Notes: generated from the sequence alone by a model not told the origin. Numbered from the stretch's first letter, positions 17,414 to 28,053 are shown. The stretch is 64,000 nt of DNA from Sinorhizobium arboris LMG 14919 (GCF_000427465.1 NZ_ATYB01000014.1:2658058-2722057); one strand, 5' to 3'. Made by a program: numbers and translations.

Positions 17414-19306
17414 ATGATCAGACACATGCGGACCGGCCTCTTTGCCGCTTCCCTTCTCGCGCTCTCGTCGGGCGCAGCCTTCGCCGATTATGAATTGAAC
17501 ATCCTGCACATCAACGACCTGCATTCGCGCATCGAATCGATCAACAAGTTCGATTCGACCTGCTCGGCCGAGGAAGAGAGCAAGAACGAGTGCTTCGGCG
17601 GCGTCGCGCGCCTGAAGACGCTGATCGACCGGAAGCGCCAGGACCTCACGGGCAAGAACGTGCTTCTGCTCAACGCCGGCGACAATTTTCAGGGCTCGCT
17701 CTTCTTCACCACCTACAAGGGAACCGCCGAAGCGGAATTCCTCAATCTCATGAAGTTCGACGCAATGACCGTCGGCAACCACGAATTCGACGAAAGCGAG
17801 GACGGTCTCGCAAGCTTCCTCGACAAGATCACCTTCCCGGTCGTCACCGCCAATGTGCTGCCGAGTCACAAGTCGAAGATCGGCGACCGGATCAAGCCGT
17901 CGATCGTGCTCGATGTCGGCGGACAGAAGATCGGCATTGTCGGCGCGGTCGCCAACGATACGCCGGAATTGGCCTCGCCCGGCCCCGACATCCTCATCGG
18001 CGAGGACGTGGCGACGATCACCAGCGCCGTCGAGGAGCTGAAGAAGCAGGGCGTCAACAAGATCGTCGCGCTCACGCATGTCGGTTATCCGCGCGATCTC
18101 GCGGCAATCGCGAAGATTCCGGATGTAGACGTCGTGGTCGGCGGCCATTCGCACAGCCTGCTTTCCAACACCGACGAAAAGGCCGAGGGGCCCTATCCGA
18201 CGATGGTCGATAATCCCGGCGGCTACAAGGTGCCTGTGGTACAGGCCGGCTCCTACAGCAAATATCTCGGCGAAATCGTGGTGACGTTCGACGACAGCGG
18301 GGTGGTCAAGGCCGCCAAGGGCGATCCCATCCTGGTCGATTCCTCCGTGAAGCCGGATGAGGCCGTCGTCGCCCGCGTCAACGAGCTCGCCAAGCCCATC
18401 GAAGAGCTGAGGTCGAAAGTGATTGCCAGGACCGAGGCGCCGATCGATGGTTCGCGCGAGACCTGCCGCGCCAGGGAGTGCGAGATGGGCAGCCTCGTGG
18501 CCGACGCGATGCTCGATCGCGTCAAGGGCCAGGGCGTGACCGTCGCCATCACCAACGGCGGCGGCTTGCGCGCTTCGATCGACGGCGGCGACGTGACAAT
18601 GGGCGAAGTCATCACCGTCCTGCCCTTTCAGAACACGCTCTCCACCTTCCAGCTGAAGGGCGCCGATATCCGAACGGCACTGGAAAACGGCCTCAGTCAG
18701 ATCGAGGAAGGCGGCGGGCGCTTCCCGCAGGTCGCGGGCCTCAAATATTCCTTCGATCGCTCGAAGCCCGCCGGCAGCCGCCTCGTCGACGTCGAGGTCA
18801 AAGAGGGTGACACCTTCGCAGCACTCGATCCGGAAAAGACCTACTCGCTCGTCAGCAACAACTTCATGCGCGGCGGCGGCGACGGTTACGCGGTTTTCAA
18901 GGAAAAAGGCGAGAACGCCTATGACTACGGTCCGGGCCTCGAAACCGTGCTTGCGGACTATCTTGCCGCCAACCAGCCGTTCAAGCCCTACACCGACGGC
19001 CGCATAGCGGAAGTGGCTGCCGCGCCGGAAGCGTCGCCGAGCGCTGCACCGGAGCCGGAAGCCGCCGCAAAGCCGGCCGAAGGCGAAACGGCCGTCCCAG
19101 CTCCCGAGCCTTCGGCCGAGGCTGCGGCCGCGGCCGCGGCCGAAGGTCCGCGCAAGCACGTCATCGTCCGAGGCGACACGCTGTGGGATCTCGCCCGGTC
19201 CTTCTACGGCAACGGCACTGAATGGAAGCGGATATCGGCCGCCAATGGCGATCCCGCGCCGCGGGCGCTCGAAATTGGTCGCGAGCTGGAGATTCCTGCC
19301 GAGTAA
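17414..19306 (+). CDS. Periplasmic 5'-nucleotidase/UDP-sugar hydrolase with C-terminal LysM
   Basis: 630 residues from the ATG at 17414, preceded by AGGAG. A signal peptide (about 1-24, ending AAFA) is followed by a metallophosphatase domain with LNILHINDLHSRI, NAGDNFQGSLF, VGNHEFDE and GGHSHSL, the di-metal ligands of the UshA/5'-nucleotidase family. The C-terminal nucleotidase domain (about 330-520) has ITNGGGLRASIDGG. An Ala/Glu/Pro linker (about 535-575) leads to a LysM domain (HVIVRGDTLWDLARSFYG, about 580-630). The LysM tail should anchor the enzyme to peptidoglycan, which is not standard for UshA. The gene likely salvages nucleotides or UDP-sugars in the periplasm. It ends at a strong terminator. 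Confidence 0.92.
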   Translation: MIRHMRTGLFAASLLALSSGAAFADYELNILHINDLHSRIESINKFDSTCSAEEESKNECFGGVARLKTLIDRKRQDLTGKNVLLLNAGDNFQGSLFFTTYKGTAEAEFLNLMKFDAMTVGNHEFDESEDGLASFLDKITFPVVTANVLPSHKSKIGDRIKPSIVLDVGGQKIGIVGAVANDTPELASPGPDILIGEDVATITSAVEELKKQGVNKIVALTHVGYPRDLAAIAKIPDVDVVVGGHSHSLLSNTDEKAEGPYPTMVDNPGGYKVPVVQAGSYSKYLGEIVVTFDDSGVVKAAKGDPILVDSSVKPDEAVVARVNELAKPIEELRSKVIARTEAPIDGSRETCRARECEMGSLVADAMLDRVKGQGVTVAITNGGGLRASIDGGDVTMGEVITVLPFQNTLSTFQLKGADIRTALENGLSQIEEGGGRFPQVAGLKYSFDRSKPAGSRLVDVEVKEGDTFAALDPEKTYSLVSNNFMRGGGDGYAVFKEKGENAYDYGPGLETVLADYLAANQPFKPYTDGRIAEVAAAPEASPSAAPEPEAAAKPAEGETAVPAPEPSAEAAAAAAAEGPRKHVIVRGDTLWDLARSFYGNGTEWKRISAANGDPAPRALEIGRELEIPAE

Positions 19307-19328
19307 GACAATTTGCCTCGCCTCGGGC

Positions 19329-19365
19329 GCCGGCGCGGTCTTTCCCGCGCCGGCTTTTCTTTTTA
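19329..19365 (+). terminator. Intrinsic terminator after the 5'-nucleotidase gene
   Basis: GCCGGCGCG (19329-19337) and CGCGCCGGC (19346-19354) are perfect 9-bp arms, followed directly by TTTTCTTTTT (19355-19364). It is a canonical Rho-independent terminator. Confidence 0.92.
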
Positions 19366-19429
19366 GAAGGATTTGAAACTGTCGGCGCAGACACGATCTC
19401 AGAAACGCGCGCGCCTCGCGAGGACCGAA

Positions 19430-20464
19430 ATGACAACCGCAAACGCCGAGCCGAACACCGAACATCCTGCCGTCACCTACGGAAAGCTCGCCGTACTCCT
19501 GGTAAATCTCGGCACGCCTGACGGTACCGACTTCACGTCCATGCGCCGCTATCTCAAGGAGTTCCTCAGCGACAGACGTGTGATCGAATGGTCGCGTCTC
19601 TTCTGGTATCCGATCCTTTACGGCATCGTGCTCAACACCCGGCCGCGCAAGGTCGGCAAGGCCTACGAGCTCATCTGGAACAAGGAGCTGAACGAAAGCT
19701 GGCTCAGAACCTACACGCGCAACCAGGCGGCACTGATGGCCGAGGCCTTTGGCGGTCAGCCGCAAGTCGTCGTCGACTGGGCGATGCGCTATGGCCAGCC
19801 CTCGATCGCCTCGCGCATCGAGGCGCTGCAGAAGGCCGGATGCGATCGGATTCTCGTTTTCCCGCTCTATCCGCAATATGCCGCCGCCACCACCGCCACC
19901 GTCAACGACAAGGCCTTCGAGGCCCTGCTCAAGATGCGCTGGCAGCCGGCGCTCAGAACCGTGCCGCCCTATCACGACGACCCGGTCTATATCGATGCCC
20001 TGGCCACCTCGATCACCAAGCATCTCGCGACGCTCGATTGGGAACCGGAGCTGGTGCTCGCTTCCTTCCACGGCATCCCGAAGAGTTATTTCGAAAAGGG
20101 CGACCCTTATTATTGCCAGTGTCAGAAGACCGCGCGGCTGCTCCGCGAAAAGCTGGGCTGGCCGAAAGAAAAGCTGCAGGTCACCTTCCAGTCGCGCTTC
20201 GGCCCCGAGGAGTGGCTGCAGCCTTATACGGACGCCACGGTGGAAAGGCTGGCCAGGGAAGGCGTGAAGCGGATCGCGGTCATCAATCCGGGCTTCGTAT
20301 CCGACTGTCTGGAGACGCTCGAAGAGATTGCCGGCCAGGCGGCCGAGAGCTTCCACCATAACGGCGGCGAGAAATTCGCCCATATCCCCTGCCTGAACGA
20401 CAGTCCCGAAGGCATGGCAGTCCTCAACCACGTGGTGCGTCGCGAACTGGAAGGCTGGCTCTAG
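19430..20464 (+). CDS. hemH: Ferrochelatase
   Basis: 344 residues from the ATG at 19430, which is preceded by GAGG; an in-frame TTG-type extension to 19373 has no conserved sequence and starts just after a terminator. The protein contains LAVLLVNLGTPDGTDF near the start, the conserved ASFHGIPKSYFEKGDPYYCQ block (His as the metal/porphyrin ligand, near 210-230) and GPEEWLQPYTD. Ferrochelatase inserts Fe2+ into protoporphyrin IX as the last step of heme synthesis and is membrane-associated. The gene is monocistronic here and is followed by a palindromic element. Confidence 0.95.
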   Translation: MTTANAEPNTEHPAVTYGKLAVLLVNLGTPDGTDFTSMRRYLKEFLSDRRVIEWSRLFWYPILYGIVLNTRPRKVGKAYELIWNKELNESWLRTYTRNQAALMAEAFGGQPQVVVDWAMRYGQPSIASRIEALQKAGCDRILVFPLYPQYAAATTATVNDKAFEALLKMRWQPALRTVPPYHDDPVYIDALATSITKHLATLDWEPELVLASFHGIPKSYFEKGDPYYCQCQKTARLLREKLGWPKEKLQVTFQSRFGPEEWLQPYTDATVERLAREGVKRIAVINPGFVSDCLETLEEIAGQAAESFHHNGGEKFAHIPCLNDSPEGMAVLNHVVRRELEGWL

Positions 20465-20467
20465 CTA

Positions 20468-20513
20468 GAGCGGGATGAGGAAAACTGTGTGCGGTTTTCC
20501 GCCCGCATCCCTC
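20468..20513. repeat. Palindromic intergenic element after hemH
   Basis: GCGGGATG (about 20470-20477) pairs with CATCCC (20506-20511), and the nested GGAAAAC (20479-20485) pairs with GTTTTCC (20494-20500) around TGTGTGCG. It begins 4 bases after the hemH stop and could serve as a terminator-like barrier between the convergent hemH and the polyol operon. It resembles the elements at 4546 and 16784. Confidence 0.65.
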
Positions 20514-20527
20514 CCGGCCGTCATGAC

Positions 20528-21544
20528 CTAAATCCTGTCGAAGTCGAAGGCGAGCGTGCCGCCGTCCAGTATCGCGGTCGTGATTGCGCTTGCGAGGGGA
20601 AGAAGGGTGGCGGCATCGTCGATTTGCCGGAGCAGCGAGCCTACGATCCGTGCGGTGTCGATACCTTCGACCGTCTCGCCGCCGAGCTCGCCCGTCATCA
20701 CCTCCGAAACGGTGCGGCCAAGGCCGAGGCCGTGGCCAAGCCGGCTGTTGCGCCCGCCGCCGACCGTCACATGCAGATCGCCGATCCCGGCGAGATCGAA
20801 GGCGGTGTTACGGCTGCCGCCGATCCGTTCGCAGAGCAGCGCCATTTCCTGCGCTGCCTGGTTGAAGGCCGCCGCCGCCGGGTTCTTGGACTGGCCATCG
20901 GCGCGCAGCCGGTCCGGATAGCGCGTCTGCATGGCGCTGACGCCGATTGCGAAGAAGTTCTTCAGCGCCGCGCAGGCCTCGACGCCGGTCACATCGACGC
21001 CCGGTGTAAGCCGATAATAGGGTGTCCGCATCAGGTCTGCCGCGAAAGCCGCGGCCGTCCGATCGTGACTGGCATAGATGCTGGACGTCGGGTAACGATT
21101 GGCCAGTTCGCGCGCGATGCACGGGCCGCCGATGCCGATGAAGGTTTCCATGTTGGCGATCTGCGCCGGCACCGTCTCGGCATAGGTGGCGATTCGTTCG
21201 CCCTCGCGGTCGAGGCCCTTCGTTACGAAGGCGACCGGTTTTTTCGTGCGTAGCAGGCGGTTCAGCCGATCAACCGCCCAGGCAATGCCGGGGCTGCTGA
21301 CGCCGACGACGACGAGATCCGCCGCTTCGGCATGTTCCGGCCCGAGCTCTTCGTCGGCGAGGATCGTTACCGTTCCAGCAAGCTGCGCGTCGAGCTTCGG
21401 ATGGATTCCGCGCGATTTCATTCGGGCAACCGGCACCGTATCGAGCGGCGTGCCGGCAAGCAGCACCGTGTGGCCGTTGTCGCTTGCCGGCACGGCCAGG
21501 GCAGTCCCCATCACACCGGCCCCGAGAATGAGGATCGTTGCCAT
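20528..21544 (-). CDS. GpsA-family NAD(P)H-dependent glycerol-3-phosphate dehydrogenase-like protein
   Basis: 338 residues. The N-terminal Rossmann loop is ILGAGVMGTALA, followed by the family blocks GGPCIARELA, ACAALKNFFAIGVSAM (the catalytic Lys is in ALKN) and LAGIGDLHVTVGGGRNSRLG. This is the GpsA fold. It is probably not the housekeeping GpsA, because it is the last gene of a ten-gene catabolic operon and diverges from classical GpsA in several blocks (for example VTVGGGRNSR). It may act on a sugar- or polyol-phosphate made in this pathway. It starts 12 bases after the aldolase-SDR fusion gene. Confidence 0.82.
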   Translation of the reverse strand: MATILILGAGVMGTALAVPASDNGHTVLLAGTPLDTVPVARMKSRGIHPKLDAQLAGTVTILADEELGPEHAEAADLVVVGVSSPGIAWAVDRLNRLLRTKKPVAFVTKGLDREGERIATYAETVPAQIANMETFIGIGGPCIARELANRYPTSSIYASHDRTAAAFAADLMRTPYYRLTPGVDVTGVEACAALKNFFAIGVSAMQTRYPDRLRADGQSKNPAAAAFNQAAQEMALLCERIGGSRNTAFDLAGIGDLHVTVGGGRNSRLGHGLGLGRTVSEVMTGELGGETVEGIDTARIVGSLLRQIDDAATLLPLASAITTAILDGGTLAFDFDRI

Positions 21545-21556
21545 CTTTTTGCTCCC

Positions 21557-23605
21557 TCAGCGCATCATCGCGGCGACGTTGCCGCCGTCGACGGTGACGA
21601 CCGCTCCCGTGGAGGTGCGGGCCTTGGCGAGATGCACGAAGGCCGCTGCCACATCGGCGCCGGTCACTTCGCGGCGAAGCATATTGCCCCGCATATAGTC
21701 CTGCGGTGTCAGACCGCGGGCCCGCGAACGTTCCTCGACCATCTTGTCGGTCATCAGGCCGGTTCGGATACGGTCGGCATTGACGGCGTTCGAGGTGATG
21801 CCGGAACCGCCGTGTTCGATCGCATATTGCCGCATCAGCGCCATCAGTGCCGCCTTGGAGGTCCCATAGGGACCAAAGTCCGCGCCGGGATTCACCGCCT
21901 GTTTGGAGACGTTGAAGACCAGCGCGCCGCCCGTCTTCTGCTGTTCCATGACGCGTACTGCCGCGCGCGCCACATAATGATGGCTCCAGAAATTGAGATC
22001 GAACGCCCCTCGGAAGATCGCCTCGTCGACCTCGAGCAGCTTGCCTTGAAAGGCTGCGCCCGCATTCGAGATCAGGATATCGACGCCACCGTAATGCTGC
22101 GCGACTTTAGCGACCGCCGCATCGACTGCCGCCGGGCTGGTCACGTCGCAAAGCACAGGCAGCGCGCCGAGCTTCTTTGCGGCCGCATTCAAAGCGTCTT
22201 CGGAAATGTCGAAGAGTGCGAGTTCGGCACCTTCCGCTTTCAGTGCCTCGGCCACCGCAAGGCCGAGCCCGCTGGCCGCACCGGTAACGATTGCCACCTG
22301 CCGCGTCAAAGGCTTTTCCTGCACCTTTGTCAGCTTCGCCTGCTCGAGCGACCAGTATTCGATATCGAAGAGATCGGCCTCCGGGAGCGCCTCGAAAGTT
22401 TCGATGCCTTCCGCCTTGGTGACGACATCGATGGTCGCTTCCGCCACGTCGGCGCCGACCAGAGCGTTTTTTCGCGCCGCACCGGCTGCGAAAAGCCCGA
22501 TGCCGGCGACATAGAAAACGCGCGGCTTCGGGTCGAGCATATGCTTGCCGCCCCCGGCGCGGGCATTGTTGCGCTCAAAATAGGCCCTGTAGTCGGCCTC
22601 ATAGGCGGCGACCGCCTCCCTTGCCTTCTCCGCCCATGCGCCGAGCCTGCCCTTCTCCGGCGGGGGCAGTGCCACGCCGAAGCGCTTGATATGGATCACG
22701 TGCTCCGGCGTCGCATTGCCGCGGCGCACCAGGCTTTCGATATTTTCGGCATTGCAGAAGTCGAGTATCTTCTCGCTCCTACGGTGTTCGAGGATGAAGC
22801 GCTTCGGCGCGCCTTCGATACCGGTATCGATCGCCAGCGCCCCGCGCAGGATCGGCGCGACATCCGCGGCTGCGGCGAGGGCTCCGGAAACGGCGATGCC
22901 CTTGAATGGCCTCGCCCTGCCCTCCGAAAGGCGCCGCTCGGCCTTGTCGATTTTGGCGATCATGCCTTCATAGGCCTCGCGTGGGTCGTCCGACCAGGTA
23001 AAGATCCCGTGCTTCAGCAGGATCATCCCGTCGCCCTTCGGGTTTGCCTTGAAAGCGGCCTCGCAGGCTTTCGCCAGATCAAAGCCCGGCATCACATACG
23101 GAACAATGATCGATTCTGGAAAGAGCTCGCGGATCAGATCTTCGCCGTGCGGCTGATTGGTGAGCGAGACGATCGCGTTCGCATGGGTATGGTCGATGTG
23201 CTTGAAGGGCAGGATCGCATGCAGGATGGCCTCGACCGACGGGTTGGGCGCCCCCGGGTCGACAAGCAGGCGGCGTTGAAGCATCACCATGTCGTCGTCG
23301 GAGAGCGTCTCGAAATCGATCATGGCCTGCAGCGGCTGCAAGCGGACGGCCGGCAGCCCCTGCGGCTCGATGGTACCCATGTCCCATCCGCTGCCCTTGA
23401 CGCAGAGCACGTCCACCTCGGTGCCGTCCATCTCTTTGAACGTGGTCTTGACCGAGGTGTTTCCGCCGCCGTGCAGCACCAGCTCCGGATCGGAGCCCAG
23501 CAGACGGGTCGTATAGGTGCGGACGGCAAGGTCGCGATTGACGCCTTTGGCGACATAGGCCTCGACGATCGAGGTGAGTTCGGAGTTCGACCAGCGCGAT
23601 TTCAT
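21557..23605 (-). CDS. Bifunctional class II aldolase / short-chain dehydrogenase
   Basis: 682 residues from the ATG at 23605 (preceded by AAAGGAA). The N-terminal half (about 1-400) is a class II aldolase domain related to RhaD, with the HxH zinc ligands in HIDHTHANAIVSL and another His in ILLKHGIFTW. The C-terminal part (about 425-682) is an SDR with VAIVTGAASGLGLAVAEAL and the catalytic YGTSK. In rhizobia this fusion is known from L-rhamnose catabolism (rhamnulose-1-phosphate aldolase plus lactaldehyde dehydrogenase), but no other rhamnose genes are present here. The operon context suggests it cleaves or oxidises a phosphorylated ketose derived from a polyol. Confidence 0.88.
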   Translation of the reverse strand: MKSRWSNSELTSIVEAYVAKGVNRDLAVRTYTTRLLGSDPELVLHGGGNTSVKTTFKEMDGTEVDVLCVKGSGWDMGTIEPQGLPAVRLQPLQAMIDFETLSDDDMVMLQRRLLVDPGAPNPSVEAILHAILPFKHIDHTHANAIVSLTNQPHGEDLIRELFPESIIVPYVMPGFDLAKACEAAFKANPKGDGMILLKHGIFTWSDDPREAYEGMIAKIDKAERRLSEGRARPFKGIAVSGALAAAADVAPILRGALAIDTGIEGAPKRFILEHRRSEKILDFCNAENIESLVRRGNATPEHVIHIKRFGVALPPPEKGRLGAWAEKAREAVAAYEADYRAYFERNNARAGGGKHMLDPKPRVFYVAGIGLFAAGAARKNALVGADVAEATIDVVTKAEGIETFEALPEADLFDIEYWSLEQAKLTKVQEKPLTRQVAIVTGAASGLGLAVAEALKAEGAELALFDISEDALNAAAKKLGALPVLCDVTSPAAVDAAVAKVAQHYGGVDILISNAGAAFQGKLLEVDEAIFRGAFDLNFWSHHYVARAAVRVMEQQKTGGALVFNVSKQAVNPGADFGPYGTSKAALMALMRQYAIEHGGSGITSNAVNADRIRTGLMTDKMVEERSRARGLTPQDYMRGNMLRREVTGADVAAAFVHLAKARTSTGAVVTVDGGNVAAMMR

Positions 23606-23684
23606 GGTAGTTCCTTTCCTTGCCGGCACCGCACGCAGCGGCCGGCTCGAGTCGATCAGCAGAGTGAAAGACGATCCGCAGCAG

Positions 23685-24749
<1,065 letters not shown>

Positions 24750-24810
24750 CGGTCGCTACTCCATTGTTCGTTTCAGGCCGTCCGTACCGGCGGCCGGCAG
24801 TTCCGCTGTC

Positions 24811-25536
24811 TCAGTATTTCTGCCGGGTTGGCGTGATGACGATTTCCTGGACGATCGCGCGTTGCGGCAGCCGATAGGCGTCGAGGATGAGGTCCGCGAC
24901 GATGTCGGCCGAAATGCCGCCGCCGATCGCCGCTTTGTTTGCCTTGTAATTGGCAAGAGTCGTTTCGTCCTTCACGTGGTCCAGCACTTCCGTATCGATG
25001 ATACCGGGAGAGACGACGACGACGCGCACATCGTGCGGTGCCAGATATTCGCGCAAGCTTTCCGAAACCGCGTGGACGAAGAACTTTGTGCCGCAATAGA
25101 CCGTATGATCCGGATAGACCTTGCGTCCGGCGATCGAGCTCATCATCACCAGCGTTCCATGCTTCCGCCCGATCATGCCTGACAGCACCGCATGCACGCT
25201 GTTCATCACGCCCTTGGTATTGATGTCGATCATCTCGTCCCATTCTTCGGGTGCCTGGCGGGCGATGTCGCCGAGCCGCGCAATGCCGGCATTGGCAAAC
25301 ATCATATCGACCGGTCCGAACTTCGCCTCGGCTTCTCCGACGGCGTCGGCAAGTGCGGCACGGTCGCGCACATCGGCCTTCCTCAGCACGGCGTTCGGCA
25401 GGCCGAGCGCCTCGAGCCGGTCGAGCCTGCGGGCGATCAGCAGCAGCGGATGGCCGGCCCTGGAGAAGGCGCGCGCGACGGCCTCGCCGATGCCGGAGCT
25501 GGCGCCAGTGATCGCGATCAGCGGTCTGTCAGGCAT
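24811..25536 (-). CDS. Short-chain dehydrogenase/reductase
   Basis: 241 residues from the ATG at 25536, preceded by GAGGGGG; the longer open frame upstream runs back into the binding-protein gene and lacks homology. The cofactor loop is ITGASSGIGEAVARAF, NAG is present in MFANAGIARLG, and the catalytic Ser and Tyr-x3-Lys appear as MSSIAGRKVYPDHTVYCGTK. It belongs to the classical NAD(P)-dependent SDR family. Within the operon it is a good candidate for the first polyol oxidation, but its substrate cannot be read from sequence. Confidence 0.9.
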   Translation of the reverse strand: MPDRPLIAITGASSGIGEAVARAFSRAGHPLLLIARRLDRLEALGLPNAVLRKADVRDRAALADAVGEAEAKFGPVDMMFANAGIARLGDIARQAPEEWDEMIDINTKGVMNSVHAVLSGMIGRKHGTLVMMSSIAGRKVYPDHTVYCGTKFFVHAVSESLREYLAPHDVRVVVVSPGIIDTEVLDHVKDETTLANYKANKAAIGGGISADIVADLILDAYRLPQRAIVQEIVITPTRQKY

Positions 25537-25604
25537 GGTGGTCCCCCTCATTCCTCTTGTCCCGGTCGGAGGGGGATGCCCGTGCAGCCCCCTCCGTGTA
25601 TGGG

Positions 25605-27101
25605 TCAGCCCTTCAGCACCGCTTCGACCTGAGAGGCGATGTCGTCCATCGCTTCCTTGGAGGAGCCGTAGCTGCCGGCGAAATACTTGCCGAGGCCGAC
25701 GGGTATCGTGTCGCTCGATAGCTGCGCCCATTCCGGCAGATCCGGTTCCGAGCCCATGTACTTGTCGATCGTCTCGCGGACGACCGACAGGTGACGAGTC
25801 GTGCCGGCGCCGACGCGGGCATTGGCCTTGACGCGCGGGTCGTCATACACCGAGGCGCGGGTGGGGCCGGTGCCGCCGCCGAGTGTGGTGATGAGGGCCT
25901 GTGTGTCGGCGCAGGTCGCCCACTGCATGAAGATCCATGCCGCATCCGGGCTCTTCGAATATCTGGACACGGCCAGCGACGAGCCTCCCTGGTGCCCGGC
26001 GCCGGGAATTTCGCCATAGCCGCACTCCTCGGGCTTCCTGAGCGCGACGGGCTGCGGTGGAACGACTGCCTCGCAGAGACCGGACACCTTGGTCTGACTG
26101 GCATCGTCGAAATAGGGGAAGAACTCGCCCCAGGAGAGCATCGAAGCCGCCACGCCCTGAGCTATCGCCTGACCCTGCCCGTCCCACGTCCACTGGTCCA
26201 CGCCCGGCGGCATGGCTTCCTTGAGCTTGGTATAGTAATCGAGAGCGACGATGCCCCGCTCGTCATTGCCGACGAATTTCTTCTCGGCATTGAAGATCGA
26301 GCCGCCATTTCCCCACAGCATGGACGTCCATTCGCATTCCAGCGCATAGTGGCCGGACTTCATCTGACCGGCATAGCCGTAGAGGTTCGGCCCCATCTCC
26401 TTGGTGATGGCGACCGAATTGTTCAGCAGGTCCTCGAACGTTGCCGGCGCCTTGAGGCCGAGCTTCTCGTAGATGTCCTTGCGGTAGATCATGATGAAGA
26501 TCGGGATGTCGTAGGGCACACCCACCCAACGGTCCCCGTATTTGGCGATGCCGTCGACGAGCGCCGGCATGAAGTCGTCGATATTATAGTTCGGCATGGC
26601 GAGATCGGGCTTCTCCTGAAGCTGCTCGCGCGGATCGAAAACGTCTTCGCTGAAGGATGCCGACCAGCTCTGGTCGATGTAGTAGAGGTCGTAGGTGCCG
26701 AGCGACGAGGCAACGTCGAGCGTGAGCTTCTGTAGAACCTGTTCGAGAGGCAGCACCTCGATCTCGACCCTGATGCCGGTCGCTTCTTCGAAATACTTCT
26801 TCAGTTGGGAATTGATGGCATTCGACGGCGGGGTCGACTCCGTCGCGAGTTTCAGCGTCGTTCCAGCAAAGGGCTTGGCGACGTCCTTGAGCCAGGAGAT
26901 CACTTCTGCGGATGGCTGAAGTTGTTCCTGGGCGAACGCTCTGCTTACCCCAAAGGGCCGGCTGCCGAACCCCATCCCGAGTGCGGTTGCGCCGAGGCCG
27001 AGAGTGCCGGCCGTGCGCAGGAAGCTGCGGCGGTCCATCTGGCCGCGGACGAAGCGGTCGGTCACGGATGCGAGATAAAACTTTCTGTCTCTCTCTTTCA
27101 T
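25605..27101 (-). CDS. ABC transporter substrate-binding protein with Tat-type signal
   Basis: 498 residues. The N-terminus contains DRRSFLRTAGTLGLGATALG, a twin-arginine motif (RRSFL) followed by a hydrophobic stretch and an AFA cleavage site near residue 57, so export is probably by the Tat system. The mature protein is a family 1 extracellular solute-binding protein, somewhat larger than maltose-type members, with features such as PYDIPIFIMIYRKDIYEKLG. It should bind a sugar or polyol in the periplasm and deliver it to the permeases encoded just upstream. It sits 69 bases downstream of the second permease gene. Confidence 0.92.
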   Translation of the reverse strand: MKERDRKFYLASVTDRFVRGQMDRRSFLRTAGTLGLGATALGMGFGSRPFGVSRAFAQEQLQPSAEVISWLKDVAKPFAGTTLKLATESTPPSNAINSQLKKYFEEATGIRVEIEVLPLEQVLQKLTLDVASSLGTYDLYYIDQSWSASFSEDVFDPREQLQEKPDLAMPNYNIDDFMPALVDGIAKYGDRWVGVPYDIPIFIMIYRKDIYEKLGLKAPATFEDLLNNSVAITKEMGPNLYGYAGQMKSGHYALECEWTSMLWGNGGSIFNAEKKFVGNDERGIVALDYYTKLKEAMPPGVDQWTWDGQGQAIAQGVAASMLSWGEFFPYFDDASQTKVSGLCEAVVPPQPVALRKPEECGYGEIPGAGHQGGSSLAVSRYSKSPDAAWIFMQWATCADTQALITTLGGGTGPTRASVYDDPRVKANARVGAGTTRHLSVVRETIDKYMGSEPDLPEWAQLSSDTIPVGLGKYFAGSYGSSKEAMDDIASQVEAVLKG

Positions 27102-27170
27102 TTCTCTCCTCCTCTATCGGCGCCGGAGGTGGCCCCGATCTCTCCTGTTGTCGGCGCGGGCGCCGCATTC

Positions 27171-28052
27171 TCACTGCTTCAGCGAGCCCATCGTCAGACC
27201 ACGCACGAGATGGCGCTGAACGAGCAGGATCACGACGAAGGCGGGTACGATCGCCGCCGCCCCGAGGGCGGCCATATTGCCCCAGGCGGTTCCTATCGAT
27301 GTCACGAAGGTCGACGACACGACCGGCACGGTCTTCAGCCCCGTCTGCGTCAAGGTCAGGACGAAGAGGAACTCCGTCCATGAGAAGATAAAGCAGAGCA
27401 CGGCAGTAGCGGCGATGCCGCCCTTGGCCATCGGCAGCACGATGCGGCGGAAGATCGTCCAGCGCGACGCGCCGTCGAGCAACGCGCTCTCGTCGATTTC
27501 CGCAGGGATGTCGTCAAAGAAGCTCTTCAGGAGCAACACCGCCAGCGGCAGGTTCATGAGACCGTGCACCAGGATGACGCCTGTATAGGTATCGAGCAGG
27601 TTGAACTGCTTGAAGATGAAGAACATCGGGATCGCAACCGCAACGGGTGGCATCATACGCGTGGATAGCACCCAGTTGACGAATTCATGGCGGCCGCGGA
27701 AATGCATGCGCGACAGCGCATAAGAGGCAAGCGTCGCGACCACGATCGCCAGCACCGTCGAGAAAGTCGCGACCACGATGGAATCCCAAAGGCGGGGCCC
27801 CATGTAGAAGTTGCCGCCGCCTGGCGTCACGGTTTCCTGGCTTCCGAAGCCAAAGCCCAGCGAAATGCCGAAGACCTGTTCGAAGTTTCTCACGGTAGGC
27901 TGGAAGCCGAAGAAGATCGGCGGCCAGTTGAAGATGTCCTTGGCGTCGCGGAAGGCGACCGATGTCCAGAAATAGATCGGGAAAAAGAAGGCTCCGACGA
28001 CGAGCCAGCCGGCGATGGTGCGCAGTGTGCGGACGAAAGCGCTCCGATGCAT
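27171..28052 (-). CDS. ABC transporter permease, MalG type
   Basis: 293 residues with about six hydrophobic segments. The EAA loop that contacts the ATPase is visible as IPAEIDESALLDGASRWTIF near residues 190-209. The sequence is of the MalG/UgpE carbohydrate type. It starts one base after the stop of the partner permease gene, so the two are made together. It carries an unusual Gly-rich extracytoplasmic segment (SQETVTPGGGNFYMGPR, about 74-90). Confidence 0.93.
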   Translation of the reverse strand: MHRSAFVRTLRTIAGWLVVGAFFFPIYFWTSVAFRDAKDIFNWPPIFFGFQPTVRNFEQVFGISLGFGFGSQETVTPGGGNFYMGPRLWDSIVVATFSTVLAIVVATLASYALSRMHFRGRHEFVNWVLSTRMMPPVAVAIPMFFIFKQFNLLDTYTGVILVHGLMNLPLAVLLLKSFFDDIPAEIDESALLDGASRWTIFRRIVLPMAKGGIAATAVLCFIFSWTEFLFVLTLTQTGLKTVPVVSSTFVTSIGTAWGNMAALGAAAIVPAFVVILLVQRHLVRGLTMGSLKQ

Positions 28053-28053
28053 G

